Shown: positions 8,009 through 16,520, numbered from the stretch's first letter. The stretch is 64,000 nucleotides of DNA from JABDJZ01 sp047619685 (GCA_047619685.1 JBLHLC010000006.1:1-64000), one strand, 5' to 3'. Notes: generated by a model from the letters alone, not told the origin. Numbers and translations: made by a program.

Positions 8009-9241
8009 CTAGACGGCTGCCCCGGCGTCTGGCAGGACGGTGTCCAGGATGGCAAGGGCGACGTCTGCTTTTGACATGAGCGGCAGCGGCTCCTCTCGTC
8101 CGTCGCGACTAAAGAGGGTCACCTTGTTGGTACCCGGTCCAAAGCCGGCCCCTTCTTCCGACGCATTGTTCAGCACAATCCAGTCTGCGTTCTTGGATGC
8201 GAGCTTCTTGAGAGCGGATGTTTTCCCGTTCGTGGTCTCCAGAGCAAATCCAATCAACGTCTGCCCGGGTTTGCGGAGCCTCCCGAGTTCGCTGAGGATA
8301 TCTCGCGTTCGCTTGAGGCGAAGGACCAGGTCACCATCGCCTTTCTTGATCTTGTTCACCGCGTACGATTCGGGCGTGTAGTCAGCCACGGCGGCAGCCA
8401 TGATGATTATCTGGGCATCTGCCTGGGCCATAACCGCCTGGTACATGTCTTCCGCAGACTCCACGTCTATGCGCCGCACACCGTCGGGTGTCTCCAAGGC
8501 AGTGGGCCCCGAAACCAGGGTTACCCGGCACCCCAGGCGCGCGGCGGCCTCGGCGAGTTTGTAGCCCATCGTGCCACTGGACCGGTTGGTCATGAACCGG
8601 ACCGGGTCCAGGCGCTCTACGGTCGGGCCGGCGGTAACGAGGACGGTCGGACCCTGGGCAGACAGCCCGGTCTCGGACAGATGCTGAATGGTCCGTTCCA
8701 CAATATCCCGGGGCTCGGGAAGGCGTCCCATACCAGTCAGACCGCTGGCCAAAAGGCCTTCTTGCGCATCCATGACCTCCACTCCGCGCTCGCGCAACGT
8801 GGCGATGTTGGCCTGCGTGGAGGCATGCTCGTACATGTCATGGTCCATAGCCGGGCAGACCAGGGTGGGACACCGTGCGGAAAGTGCGACTGCCGTAAGC
8901 ATGGAGTCGCACGTTCCGGCCACCAGCTTGCTGATGGTATTGGCCGTTGCAGGCGCTACTACCAGGATGTCTGCCCACAGGCCAAGGTGGACATGACGGG
9001 TCCAACTGCCATTTTCGTTGGGCGGGAAGATCTCGATATGGACCTGTCGTTCCGACAGGGTGCCCAAGGTCAGCGGCGTGACAAACCGCGTCGCATCGGG
9101 CGTCAGGAGAACCTGTACCTCAGCTCCATTCTTCCGGAAAAGCCGGACGAGCTCAACGGACTTGTAGGCCGCAATACCCCCGGAAATGCCGACAACAACG
9201 CGTTTGCCTGTCAGTTGGGGATACTCTTGCTGATCAATCAT
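8009..9241 (-). CDS. coaBC: Bifunctional phosphopantothenoylcysteine decarboxylase/phosphopantothenate-cysteine ligase
   Basis: The 410-residue protein catalyses two steps of coenzyme A synthesis, joining cysteine to phosphopantothenate and decarboxylating the product. The N-terminal flavoprotein (CoaC) half shows VVVGISGGIAAYKSVELVR, the catalytic-His region WTRHVHLGLWADILVVAPATANTISK, and CPAMDHDMY at about 132-140 (PxMNxxMW position, with Asp replacing Asn). The C-terminal CoaB half starts near PTVLVTAGPTVERLDPVRFMTNRSSGTMGY. ATG 9241 is chosen because ATGATTGA overlaps the gmk stop by 8 nt; a TTG at 9268 would extend it by nine residues. Confidence 0.95.
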   Translation of the reverse strand: MIDQQEYPQLTGKRVVVGISGGIAAYKSVELVRLFRKNGAEVQVLLTPDATRFVTPLTLGTLSERQVHIEIFPPNENGSWTRHVHLGLWADILVVAPATANTISKLVAGTCDSMLTAVALSARCPTLVCPAMDHDMYEHASTQANIATLRERGVEVMDAQEGLLASGLTGMGRLPEPRDIVERTIQHLSETGLSAQGPTVLVTAGPTVERLDPVRFMTNRSSGTMGYKLAEAAARLGCRVTLVSGPTALETPDGVRRIDVESAEDMYQAVMAQADAQIIIMAAAVADYTPESYAVNKIKKGDGDLVLRLKRTRDILSELGRLRKPGQTLIGFALETTNGKTSALKKLASKNADWIVLNNASEEGAGFGPGTNKVTLFSRDGREEPLPLMSKADVALAILDTVLPDAGAAV

Positions 9242-9827
9242 TCGGGTTCTGGCTTGGTTTGCCCTCAAGAAACGACCGAACCAAGCGGCTCGTTTCGTTC
9301 GCGGCTCGCTCCAGACTGTCGTTCACGATGATGACGTCAAACAATTCGGATGATGCCAGCTCCATGCCCGCGCGCGCCAGCCTGACGTCAATGTCCTTCT
9401 CTGTCTCAGTGCCCCGTTGGCGAAGCCGATCCGCCAAAACTTCAAGGCTGGGCGGCATCAGGAAAATGGTCAGGGCGTCGTCACCAAAGAGCCGTTTGAC
9501 GTTTTGCGCACCGACAACCTCTATGTCCAAGAGAATGGGACGTTGCGCGGTGGCGGCATCCACGGCCGATTTGAGTGTGCCGTAGAAACGGTCTGGATAG
9601 ACCTCTTCGAATTCGATAAGCCCCCCGTCAGCTGCCTTGGACCGGAATTCTTCCGCGGAAAGGAAATGGTAGTGAACCCCATCCCTCTCGTCCGACCGAG
9701 GAGGACGAGTGGTTGCCGAAACCGAAAACGTCATCGAGGGAATGGCAGCCATCAGTCGCCTGGCTACCGAAGTCTTTCCACCGCCCGATGGCGCGGTGAG
9801 CACAACTATGCGGCCGGGCCTACTCAA
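9234..9827 (-). CDS. gmk: Guanylate kinase
   Basis: The 197-residue enzyme phosphorylates GMP to GDP. It begins RIVVLTAPSGGGKTSVARRL (P-loop GGGKTS at about 15-20). The GMP-binding region follows (FSVSATTRPPRSDERDGVHYHFLSAEEF), then EFEEVYPDRFYGT and DIEVVGAQNVK. Length is normal for the family. The start is TTG at 9827, overlapping the yicC stop (TTGAGTAG, 8 nt), and its own stop overlaps coaBC, so yicC-gmk-coaBC are translationally coupled. In many bacteria rpoZ sits between gmk and coaBC; it is not here. Confidence 0.95.
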   Translation of the reverse strand: MSRPGRIVVLTAPSGGGKTSVARRLMAAIPSMTFSVSATTRPPRSDERDGVHYHFLSAEEFRSKAADGGLIEFEEVYPDRFYGTLKSAVDAATAQRPILLDIEVVGAQNVKRLFGDDALTIFLMPPSLEVLADRLRQRGTETEKDIDVRLARAGMELASSELFDVIIVNDSLERAANETSRLVRSFLEGKPSQNPND

Positions 9828-10704
9828 TGTTCTCGATCTGCTCGCGAATCTTCTCCAGGTCCTCCTTCATTCCGACAACCACAAGCGCGATATCCGCGTC
9901 GTTGGCCTTGGATCCTATGGTATTGACTTCACGGTTGATTTCCTGGGCCAGGAAATTCAGTTTTCTGCCTACCGGTTCGCTGGAATCCAGCGCTTCCTGA
10001 AACGCAATCATATGCGCATCCAGGCGGACGCATTCCTCCGTGATGTCCAGCTTGTCGGCCAGAAGGGCCATTTCCTGTTCCAGACGGTCCGAGTCCAGCC
10101 GACCCTCCTGAATGATCTCATCCAAGCGCTCCCGAATTCTGACTCTTGCCGCAGGAATCCGGGACGGAGCCATTTCACGAACCACGCCCAGCCGCTCCGA
10201 AATGGAGTTGGCCCTTTCCTTGAGTTCTCTGGAAAGTGCGGCCCCCTCGACCAGTCGCATGGCCTTCAATGCGTTTAGCGCATCGAGGAGAGCGGCGGAG
10301 ACGGGCGCCCAGAGTACCTCCGGATCTGCGGCCGCCTGCTTTTCAGACACGAAGATGTCCTGAAACTTGAGCAGATGATCGAGCGTGATCCGCTCGTCTG
10401 CAATGGCTGCCGTGCGTCCAACCTGCTCAATGAGTTTTCGATAACCAAGCACGGCGTTCTCGTTCACGGTCAAGCCGATGTCACCGGCCGTCGCGCGGTC
10501 GAGCTGGACGTTTACGGTCACTCTACCACGAGATATCGTGCTTTTTATTTTGCGCTGGATCTCGGCTTCGCGAGCGTTGAGTTCGCGAGGGCCACGGATC
10601 GAAACCTCGCAGAACCGGCTGTTTACGGTTCTGATCTCGACGGTGGCTTCGTATCCCTCGCCGGTGGCAGTGCCTTGGCCGAAGCCGGTCATGGATGAAA
10701 TCAT
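9820..10704 (-). CDS. yicC: YicC family endoribonuclease/stress protein
   Basis: The 294-residue protein starts at ATG 10704 with the family signature MISSMTGFGQG. It ends with the conserved DUF1732 region (FLAQEINREVNTIGSKANDADIALVVVGMKEDLEKIREQIENIE). YicC proteins are RNases implicated in sRNA turnover and stationary-phase fitness. The open frame runs upstream through the 50-bp repeat array to 11073, but that extension is repeat-encoded and not part of the protein. No Shine-Dalgarno precedes the ATG. It heads the yicC-gmk-coaBC cluster. Confidence 0.93.
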   Translation of the reverse strand: MISSMTGFGQGTATGEGYEATVEIRTVNSRFCEVSIRGPRELNAREAEIQRKIKSTISRGRVTVNVQLDRATAGDIGLTVNENAVLGYRKLIEQVGRTAAIADERITLDHLLKFQDIFVSEKQAAADPEVLWAPVSAALLDALNALKAMRLVEGAALSRELKERANSISERLGVVREMAPSRIPAARVRIRERLDEIIQEGRLDSDRLEQEMALLADKLDITEECVRLDAHMIAFQEALDSSEPVGRKLNFLAQEINREVNTIGSKANDADIALVVVGMKEDLEKIREQIENIE

Positions 10705-10721
10705 TGGCGGGGGTGTGAGGG

Positions 10722-11071
10722 GGGATTTGCGTTGCTGCGCTTGCAAATCCTTTGGGAGTGGGGGTTTGGGCGGGATTTGCATCGCTACGCTTGCAAATCT
10801 CTTGGGGGTGGGGGTTTGGGCGGGATTTGCATCGCTACGCTTGCAAATCTCTTGGGTCCCGGGGTTTGGCCAGGATTTGCGTTGCTGCGCTTGCAAATCC
10901 CTTGGGAGTGGGGGTTTGGCCAGGATTTGCATTGCTTCGCTCGCAAATCCCTTTGAAGTGGGGGTTTGGCCAGGATTTGCATTGCTTCGCTCGCAAATCC
11001 CCTTGGTCCCAGGCTCCGGGCGGGATTTGCTTCGCCTGCTGCGCAGGCTCGCACATCCTGTGGGGGTGGGC
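10722..11071. repeat. Seven tandem 50-bp units, each with a hairpin
   Basis: Units begin at 10722, 10772, 10822, 10872, 10922, 10972 and 11022, an exact 50-bp period. Each of units 1-6 contains GGATTTGC, a 12-nt loop, and GCAAATCC (or a T-ending G-T variant), an 8-bp stem, followed by a roughly 22-nt G-rich spacer. Loops vary between units (gttgctgcgc, atcgctacgc, attgcttcgc types) while the stem is kept. Unit 7 has diverged but gains an inner GCCTGC-TGC-GCAGGC stem. The array lies between tRNA-Ser and yicC, upstream of the yicC start. It resembles REP/BIME-type palindromic repeats; I do not recognise the family. Confidence 0.9.
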
Positions 11072-11072
11072 A

Positions 11073-11276
<204 letters not shown>

Positions 11277-11337
11277 GGGGTAGTGCGGCCTCCAATGCCG
11301 CTCTCAATTGGGATGTTTCGTCGGCGAGGGCTTCGCC

Positions 11338-11907
11338 TTAGACATCCATGATCTCTTCCTCCTTTCTATTGAGTAGGCTGTCTATCCGCTCGATGAAGGC
11401 GTCGGTGAGTTTTTGTAGCTGGGATTCGGATTCGTAGAGCATGTCCTCGGGGAGGTTCTCCTCCTTTTGGGTGCTCTTGATGTGATCCTTGCCATGCCGA
11501 CGCACGGCCCGGATAGCCACTTTGCCATCCTCACCGCGAGTCCTGGCTGTCTTTACCAGGTCACGGCGGCGCTCTTCCGAAAGAGGGGGGACGGCCAGTC
11601 GAATCAGCGAGCCGTCATTGTTCGGGTTCAGTCCGAGGTTGGCGGCGATGATTGCCCGCTCGATGTCGCCCAGAGCGGCACGATCCCACGGCTGGACAAC
11701 AAGCAGGTCCGGCTGCGGTGCGCTTACGCTGGCCATCTGGTCCAGCGGAGATTGCGAGCCGTAGTACTCTACACGGACGCCTTCAAGCATGGCCGGCGAG
11801 GCCCTTCCGGCACGAATAGTTCGGAGTTCGGCCGCCAGGTGTTCCAGCGTCTTCTCCATATGCTCCTTGGCATCCTCAATAACCAGGGCAAGATTCTCGT
11901 CGAGCAT
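11338..11907 (-). CDS. frr: Ribosome recycling factor
   Basis: The 189-residue protein, of normal RRF length, splits post-termination ribosomes together with EF-G. Recognisable segments are HLAAELRTIRAGRASPAMLEGVRVEYYG (10-46 region), PLDQMASVSAPQPDLLVVQPWD, and the helical C-terminus with VKTARTRGEDGKVAIRAVRRHGKDHIK. It follows pyrH by 15 nt on the same strand, the common pyrH-frr arrangement. The very C-terminus has a short acidic tail (NRKEEEIMDV). Confidence 0.97.
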   Translation of the reverse strand: MLDENLALVIEDAKEHMEKTLEHLAAELRTIRAGRASPAMLEGVRVEYYGSQSPLDQMASVSAPQPDLLVVQPWDRAALGDIERAIIAANLGLNPNNDGSLIRLAVPPLSEERRRDLVKTARTRGEDGKVAIRAVRRHGKDHIKSTQKEENLPEDMLYESESQLQKLTDAFIERIDSLLNRKEEEIMDV

Positions 11908-11922
11908 GATTAAGTCTCCTGA

Positions 11923-12669
11923 CTAGGCCAGAACCGGCTGCTTGTCCTTCTGCCAGTGGACCAGCGTCCCTTCGGACTCGCCGGTCAGCACCCGCATCAG
12001 GTTGCCTTGCCGATTCATGTTGAACACAATTATGGGCATGGACGACTCCTGACACAGCGTAAACGCGGTCATGTCCATCACTTTGAGATTTCTGGCGATA
12101 ACGTCGCTGCCATGGACAGAGCGGTACAACTCTGCATCCGGATCCTTTTCAGGGTCTGAAGAGAAGACACCATCGACTCTGGTGCCCTTCAGTATCACGT
12201 CTGCGTCAATCTCGAGCGCGCGAAGCGCGGCAGCGGTATCTGTGGTGAAATAAGGGTTACCGGTGCCGGCCCCGAAAATCACAATCCGACCCTTTTCCAG
12301 ATGGCGGACGGCGCGACGCCGAATGAAAGGCTCCGCTATCTGCTCCATTTTGATGCTGGACTGCAACCGCGTCTTCAGGTTGAACTGCTCAAACGCGTCC
12401 TGGAGCGCCATGGCGTTGATCATGGTGGCGAGCATCCCCATATAGTCCGCATGTGCCCGGGTCATGCCTTCGGTGGCGTTGCTGACGCCTCTGAAGATGT
12501 TTCCTCCGCCAATGACTACGGCAACCTCTGCACCTGCTCCCACAGCAGCCCGCATTTCCTCCGCGTATCGGGTGACCACGGCTTGGTCGATTCCGTATTC
12601 CTTGGTGCCAAGCAGCGCTTCGCCGCTCAGCTTTAGGAGAATGCGTTTGTATCGGAGGGTGGGGGTCAA
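11923..12669 (-). CDS. pyrH: UMP kinase
   Basis: The 248-residue amino-acid-kinase-fold enzyme converts UMP to UDP. Motifs include YKRILLKLSGEALLG near the N-terminus, VAVVIGGGNIFRG at about 49-61, ADYMGMLATMINAMALQDAFE, the GTGNPYFTTDTAAALRALEI segment, and KVMDMTAFTLCQES near the C-terminus. The start is TTG at 12669; no ATG precedes KRILLKLS in frame. It is separated from tsf by a strong intrinsic terminator, so pyrH-frr should have their own promoter within 12670-12721. Confidence 0.96.
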   Translation of the reverse strand: MTPTLRYKRILLKLSGEALLGTKEYGIDQAVVTRYAEEMRAAVGAGAEVAVVIGGGNIFRGVSNATEGMTRAHADYMGMLATMINAMALQDAFEQFNLKTRLQSSIKMEQIAEPFIRRRAVRHLEKGRIVIFGAGTGNPYFTTDTAAALRALEIDADVILKGTRVDGVFSSDPEKDPDAELYRSVHGSDVIARNLKVMDMTAFTLCQESSMPIIVFNMNRQGNLMRVLTGESEGTLVHWQKDKQPVLA

Positions 12670-12721
12670 AGGCGTGCTCTATGCAAAGTCCGGCAATCTA
12701 GGGAGCCGATTCGTGCCATTC

Positions 12722-12759
12722 AAAAAAAAAGGGCGCTCCGGCCTGCCCGGAACGCCCTT
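12722..12759 (-). terminator. Intrinsic terminator downstream of tsf
   Basis: On the minus strand a GC-rich hairpin (AAGGGCG..CCGG loop CCGG..CGCCCTT) is followed by nine consecutive T residues (12730-12722). It lies 20 nt after the tsf stop and ends the rpsB-tsf transcript before pyrH. Confidence 0.92.
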
Positions 12760-12778
12760 GTATGCGCAGAAAGGAGTC

Positions 12779-13609
12779 CTAGCCTCCCAATGCAAAGCGA
12801 ATAAACCCGCTGACGTTGGCGTTGGCGCCCTTCAGCATTTCGGTCACTGTCTGGCTAGAGTCCTTTACAAAAGGCTGCTCCAACAGGACGTTGTCCTTGT
12901 AGTAGCGCTCCAGCTTTCCGATCGCGATGCGGTCGATGAGTTTCTCCGGTTTGCCTTCCAGCTTGGCAGCCTCGCGGGCAATCTCCATTTCCTTCTCCTT
13001 GACGGTGTCGGAAACGTCGTCCCTGCCGGTGGCAATCGGGTTGAGCGCAGCCACCTGCATGGCTACGTCGCGGCCGGCGCTTCCCAGATCTCCCGATCCA
13101 GAAATGACAACCAGAACCCCCAGCTTGGCACCAGGATGGATGTACGAGACCACCTTGCCGTCCGGGTTGGATGACACGGAGTGGCGCCGAATATCGATCT
13201 TCTCCCCAATCTTGCCCGTCATCCGGATGACCGCCTCACCAATGGTCTCACCCTCGGCGAAACCCAGGGCGAGCAGAGCATCCTGATCTGCAGGCTGATG
13301 CTTGATCACAAGCGCAGCAATCGCATCGGCAAAATCCTGGAAATCAGAATTGCGCGCCACGAAGTCGGTCTCGCAATTCACTTCGACCAGAATAGCCGTC
13401 GCCCCATCCTCAGAGGAGGCCGTGGCAATAACCCCTTCCTTGGCGTCGCGGTCGGCGCGATTGGCAGCCACCTTCTGACCCGTCTTGCGAAGCAGGTCTA
13501 TTGCAGCGTCGAAGTCCCCGTCTGTCTCGGTGAGGGCCTTCTTGCAGTCCATCATACCGACACCAGTGAGGTCCCGGAGTCTCTTGACGTCCTTTGCGGA
13601 AATCGCCAT
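12779..13609 (-). CDS. tsf: Elongation factor Ts
   Basis: The 276-residue guanine-nucleotide exchange factor for EF-Tu begins ISAKDVKRLRDLTGVGMMDCKKALTE, the canonical EF-Ts N-terminus. It contains the core VEVNCETDFVARNSDFQDFA (about 85-105). The dimerisation and C-terminal region includes the segment QPFVKDSSQTVTEMLK. It follows rpsB by 42 nt and is followed directly by the terminator at 12759-12722, giving the usual rpsB-tsf pair. Confidence 0.97.
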   Translation of the reverse strand: MAISAKDVKRLRDLTGVGMMDCKKALTETDGDFDAAIDLLRKTGQKVAANRADRDAKEGVIATASSEDGATAILVEVNCETDFVARNSDFQDFADAIAALVIKHQPADQDALLALGFAEGETIGEAVIRMTGKIGEKIDIRRHSVSSNPDGKVVSYIHPGAKLGVLVVISGSGDLGSAGRDVAMQVAALNPIATGRDDVSDTVKEKEMEIAREAAKLEGKPEKLIDRIAIGKLERYYKDNVLLEQPFVKDSSQTVTEMLKGANANVSGFIRFALGG

Positions 13610-13651
13610 GTCTCTAGATCTATTGTGGTCCGGCGTAGCCAGACTCGTTAA

Positions 13652-14587
13652 TTATTTAATCCGTGGGCGGCCCTTCGCTTCGGCCTTGGCTGCGGGAGCT
13701 TCAGCTGCGGGAGCCTTCTTCCCGGCTTCCGGCTTCTCACCGTCCTCGGTTAAAGCGGCCTCATCTGCCTTCGCACTGGCCTTCTTGGCTGCGGCCTTCT
13801 GAGCGGCACGTTCGACTACCTTCAGGGCTTCTTTTTCAGCCTCGCGTGACTCTTTCTCTGCTTTGGCTGCAGAATCGTGGTCCTCCTTTTCCCTCAGGCC
13901 CTCGGAGACGGCCGAAGCAATAACCGAGGTTATCAACTCGATAGAGCGCTGTGCGTCATCGTTGGCTGGAATTGGGAAGTCCACCAGGCCGGGATCACAG
14001 TTCGTATCCACCATCGCGATGATGGGAATGTTGAGGCGCTTGGCCTCCTTGACTGCGATGTGCTCACGGTTGATGTCCACGATGAACAGGGCACCGGGCA
14101 GGCGGGCCATGTCCTTGATACCGCTGAGGACCTTTTCGAGCTTCTCCCGCTCACGGCGTCTCATCAACCGCTCCTTCTTCTTGAGCTGGTCGAGGGTACC
14201 ATCGTCCTCCATCTTGATCAGCTCTTCCATCCGTCGGATGCTCAAGCGAATCGTCTGGAAGTTGGTCAGCGTGCCTCCAAGCCAGCGCTCCACGACGTAG
14301 GGTGACCCACAATCGGTGGCGTATTTCCGCATAATGTCCCGGGCCTGCTTCTTGGTCCCCGTGAACAGAATCCGCTTGCCGCGCTTGGCGAAACGATTGG
14401 CAGCCTCAGCAGCAGCGTCTACATAACGCTGGGTCTGCGTGAGATCGATGATGTGGATCCCGTTGCGCTCCATGAAAATATGGGGGCGCATTTTGGGGTT
14501 CCACCGGCTGGTAAGGTGGCCGAAGTGCGTGCCAGCCTTGAGCAGCGCGTCTATTTCGACGCGGTGCTTCGGAGTAGTGTCCGACAT
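13652..14587 (-). CDS. rpsB: 30S ribosomal protein S2 with Ala/Lys/Glu-rich C-terminal extension
   Basis: The 311-residue protein is S2 over its first roughly 225 residues (LLKAGTHFGHLTSRWNPKM, IIDLTQTQRYVD, FTGTKKQARDIM, ERWLGGTLTNFQTIR, PGALFIVDINREHIAVKEAKRLNIPIIAMVDTNCDP). S2 is usually about 230-250 residues. The remaining 80 or so form a charged, low-complexity tail (EKESREAEKEALKVVE, then Ala/Lys/Pro-rich) that is probably disordered. The start at ATG 14587 matches the family. A hairpin lies in the 5' leader at 14656-14628. Confidence 0.96.
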   Translation of the reverse strand: MSDTTPKHRVEIDALLKAGTHFGHLTSRWNPKMRPHIFMERNGIHIIDLTQTQRYVDAAAEAANRFAKRGKRILFTGTKKQARDIMRKYATDCGSPYVVERWLGGTLTNFQTIRLSIRRMEELIKMEDDGTLDQLKKKERLMRRREREKLEKVLSGIKDMARLPGALFIVDINREHIAVKEAKRLNIPIIAMVDTNCDPGLVDFPIPANDDAQRSIELITSVIASAVSEGLREKEDHDSAAKAEKESREAEKEALKVVERAAQKAAAKKASAKADEAALTEDGEKPEAGKKAPAAEAPAAKAEAKGRPRIK

Positions 14588-14627
14588 GGTATGTATTGGT
14601 TGTTTCCGCTACGACCTTCGCCTGAGA

Positions 14628-14656
14628 GAAGGAACCGGCAAGCCGGCCACCCCTTC
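14628..14656 (-). promoter_or_regulatory. Two-tier hairpin in the rpsB 5' leader
   Basis: On the minus strand GAAGG and CCGGC pair with GCCGG and CCTTC across a TT loop. The hairpin lies 41 nt upstream of the rpsB start, in the rpsI-rpsB gap. It could be an autoregulatory S2 leader or part of a readthrough terminator; there is no T-tract. This is a structural observation only. Confidence 0.4.
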
Positions 14657-14729
14657 GCCCATCTGGTCGTATGAGTGATGCAGACTGGCAGCGAGGCGCC
14701 ATCAGTCCAGGGCCTGAGCCCAATGTTTT

Positions 14730-15125
14730 CTAGCGCTTCGAGAACTGGAAACGTTTACGGGCCTTGGGCTGTCCGTACTTCTTACGCTCCACCATTCTCG
14801 GATCACGGGTCATGAATCCGGCGTCACGGAGCGCCTTGCGGTGCTCTTCGTCGGACTTCACCAACGCACGTGCGACGCCCATCCGGATGGCCTCAGCCTG
14901 CCCGGTAAGACCGCCACCCTTGACGTTTACGACCAGGTCCCACTGACCCGCGGTGCCGGTGACCTCAAAAGCCGCCGTAACGGACCGCCGGAGCCACTCC
15001 AGAGGGAAGTAGGTCGGGAGGTCACGCTTATTGATAACGACGCCGCCCTTTCCGGGCCGCATATAAACTCGTGCGACCGCCGTCTTCCGACGACCTACGG
15101 TCTGGTGCTGGTTGATAGTTGCCAT
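14730..15125 (-). CDS. rpsI: 30S ribosomal protein S9
   Basis: The 131-residue protein shows the S9 signature throughout: TVGRRKTAVARVYMRPGKGGVVINKRD at the N-terminus, VNVKGGGLTGQAEAIRMGVARAL in the middle, and the C-terminal DPRMVERKKYGQPKARKRFQFSKR that reaches the P-site tRNA. It starts 5 nt after the rplM stop; rplM-rpsI is the standard pair. Confidence 0.98.
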   Translation of the reverse strand: MATINQHQTVGRRKTAVARVYMRPGKGGVVINKRDLPTYFPLEWLRRSVTAAFEVTGTAGQWDLVVNVKGGGLTGQAEAIRMGVARALVKSDEEHRKALRDAGFMTRDPRMVERKKYGQPKARKRFQFSKR

Positions 15126-15130
15126 ATCTA

Positions 15131-15574
15131 TTACAGAGTCAGCGTTTCAGGCTGCTGGGCCTCGTGAGGATGATCGGTTCCTGCGTAGGCCTTGAGTTTT
15201 TTCAGCATCTGCCGGCCCAGAGGACCCTTAGGCAGCATACCTTTAACCGCATTTTCTACAATGAAGGTCGGCTTGCGCTCACGTACTTCACGCGGGGTGC
15301 GCGTGCGGGCACCTCCCGGGTAGCCGGTATGGCGAAAGTAGGTTTTGTCGGTCTCCTTGGATCCCGTAAAACGAACTTTGTCCGCGTTGATGACAATGAT
15401 GTAGTCACCGGTGTCAACGTGCGGCGTGAACGAAGGCTTGTGCTTGCCCCTGAGAATAGAGGCGACCTGACTTGCCAGACGGCCAACCACCTGGTTTTCG
15501 CCGTCCACCACAAACCACTTGCGGTCAACGTCCTGTGCCCGGGCACTGACGGTCTTGAATGAATTAACTTGCAT
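15131..15574 (-). CDS. rplM: 50S ribosomal protein L13
   Basis: The 147-residue protein carries the L13 segments WFVVDGENQVVGRLASQVASILRGKHK, GDYIIVINADKVRFTGSKETDKTYFRHTGYPGG and AVKGMLPKGPLGRQMLKKLKAYAGTDHPH. It is the first gene of the rplM-rpsI-rpsB-tsf run. No Shine-Dalgarno precedes ATG 15574; instead a hairpin sits just upstream. Confidence 0.98.
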   Translation of the reverse strand: MQVNSFKTVSARAQDVDRKWFVVDGENQVVGRLASQVASILRGKHKPSFTPHVDTGDYIIVINADKVRFTGSKETDKTYFRHTGYPGGARTRTPREVRERKPTFIVENAVKGMLPKGPLGRQMLKKLKAYAGTDHPHEAQQPETLTL

Positions 15575-15582
15575 GCGTGAGG

Positions 15583-15600
15583 GCCGGCACGGGGACCGGC
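15583..15600 (-). promoter_or_regulatory. Hairpin immediately upstream of rplM
   Basis: The palindrome GCCGG-TCCCCGTG-CCGGC lies 9-26 nt before the L13 start codon, covering the ribosome-binding region. L13 leaders that bind L13 protein are described in several bacterial groups, so this is a candidate autoregulatory element. The assignment is inference. Confidence 0.4.
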
Positions 15601-15839
15601 GTCTGCTTCATAATTTACCCGGCGAGATACCGAGAGCACGGCGGTGGGAATTGCCGCAGCCTCGCAAAGTACGACGGTGGCTAACCACTGGCAACCGCAG
15701 ACGTACCCCCAAGAGTCGCATACACGCACGAAGTGGCCCTGAGTTTGCAAAACAGGGGCATCGAGAACGTTTCTTGATACATATTACACGTCCGGAGCCT
15801 CCACAAGTACCTTCCATTCTCATTTGCGCGCAGCCGGAC

Positions 15840-16520
15840 GTGTTCTTTCGGTCCCATTTACGAAAAGACCTCAAGGACCTGGACTCCCTCATCCGGCGTC
15901 TTCCCTTTGACCTGGACGACGGGGAAGCGGTGGGGCAGCTGTACGGCGAGTGGGTTCAGCACGGCCGCGCGCAAGCCGGTTACCTTGTCGATTTGTGGAC
16001 CTACTGCTATGTCAGGAGGTATTTCCTGATCAAGTTCATGCGATCGGATGCTGCCTATACAGGCGCGGACCTGGAAATGGTTGTGGAGCGGTCCTTTCTC
16101 AGGATCGCGGCAAAACGAGACACGATCCGGGAGCAACACAAATATGCCAACTGGGTGATCGTAGTGTGTCGAAACACCTACCTGAACTACGTGAGCCGAC
16201 AACCTGATTTCCTACCCCTGGACAGGGTCGCGGAGCCGGGGGCCGAGGACGAAATGCTGGTCGAATTGCATGACGATGCAATGAGAGCGACGGCACTCGA
16301 GGCGGCGATAGCCCGATTGCCGGCCCATTTGCGCGAGATTGCCTGGATGAAGCTGGTAGACGGGCTCGAATACGAGGACATTGAGCAGCGCACCGGAATA
16401 ACGGTTCCGTCGGCGCGCGCCTATGTTCACAAGGCGCTGACGAGGCTACGAAATGACGCTCGGTTCTTGACGATCCTGGGTTATGAAGCGGGTGAATCGG
16501 GGTCGAAGAGGCATAGATGA
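15840..16520 (+). CDS. ECF-type RNA polymerase sigma factor
   Basis: With the GTG start at 15840 the product is 226 residues. Region 2 is visible around LWTYCYVRRYFLIKF to TYLNYVSRQ (about 48-120). Region 4 is near the C-terminus (ALEAAIARLPAHLREIAWMKLVDGLEYEDIEQRTGITVPSARAYVHKALTRLRND). The frame is open upstream, with alternative starts at TTG 15774 and further back, so the N-terminus is uncertain. Its stop overlaps the next gene by ATGA, suggesting a sigma/regulator couple that may control the barrel/lipoprotein genes downstream. It is divergent from rplM. Confidence 0.85.
   Translation: MFFRSHLRKDLKDLDSLIRRLPFDLDDGEAVGQLYGEWVQHGRAQAGYLVDLWTYCYVRRYFLIKFMRSDAAYTGADLEMVVERSFLRIAAKRDTIREQHKYANWVIVVCRNTYLNYVSRQPDFLPLDRVAEPGAEDEMLVELHDDAMRATALEAAIARLPAHLREIAWMKLVDGLEYEDIEQRTGITVPSARAYVHKALTRLRNDARFLTILGYEAGESGSKRHR

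Noticed and set aside
10722..11071. CRISPR array
   Set aside because: Period is 50 bp, but the so-called spacers are near-identical between units and no cas gene is present.
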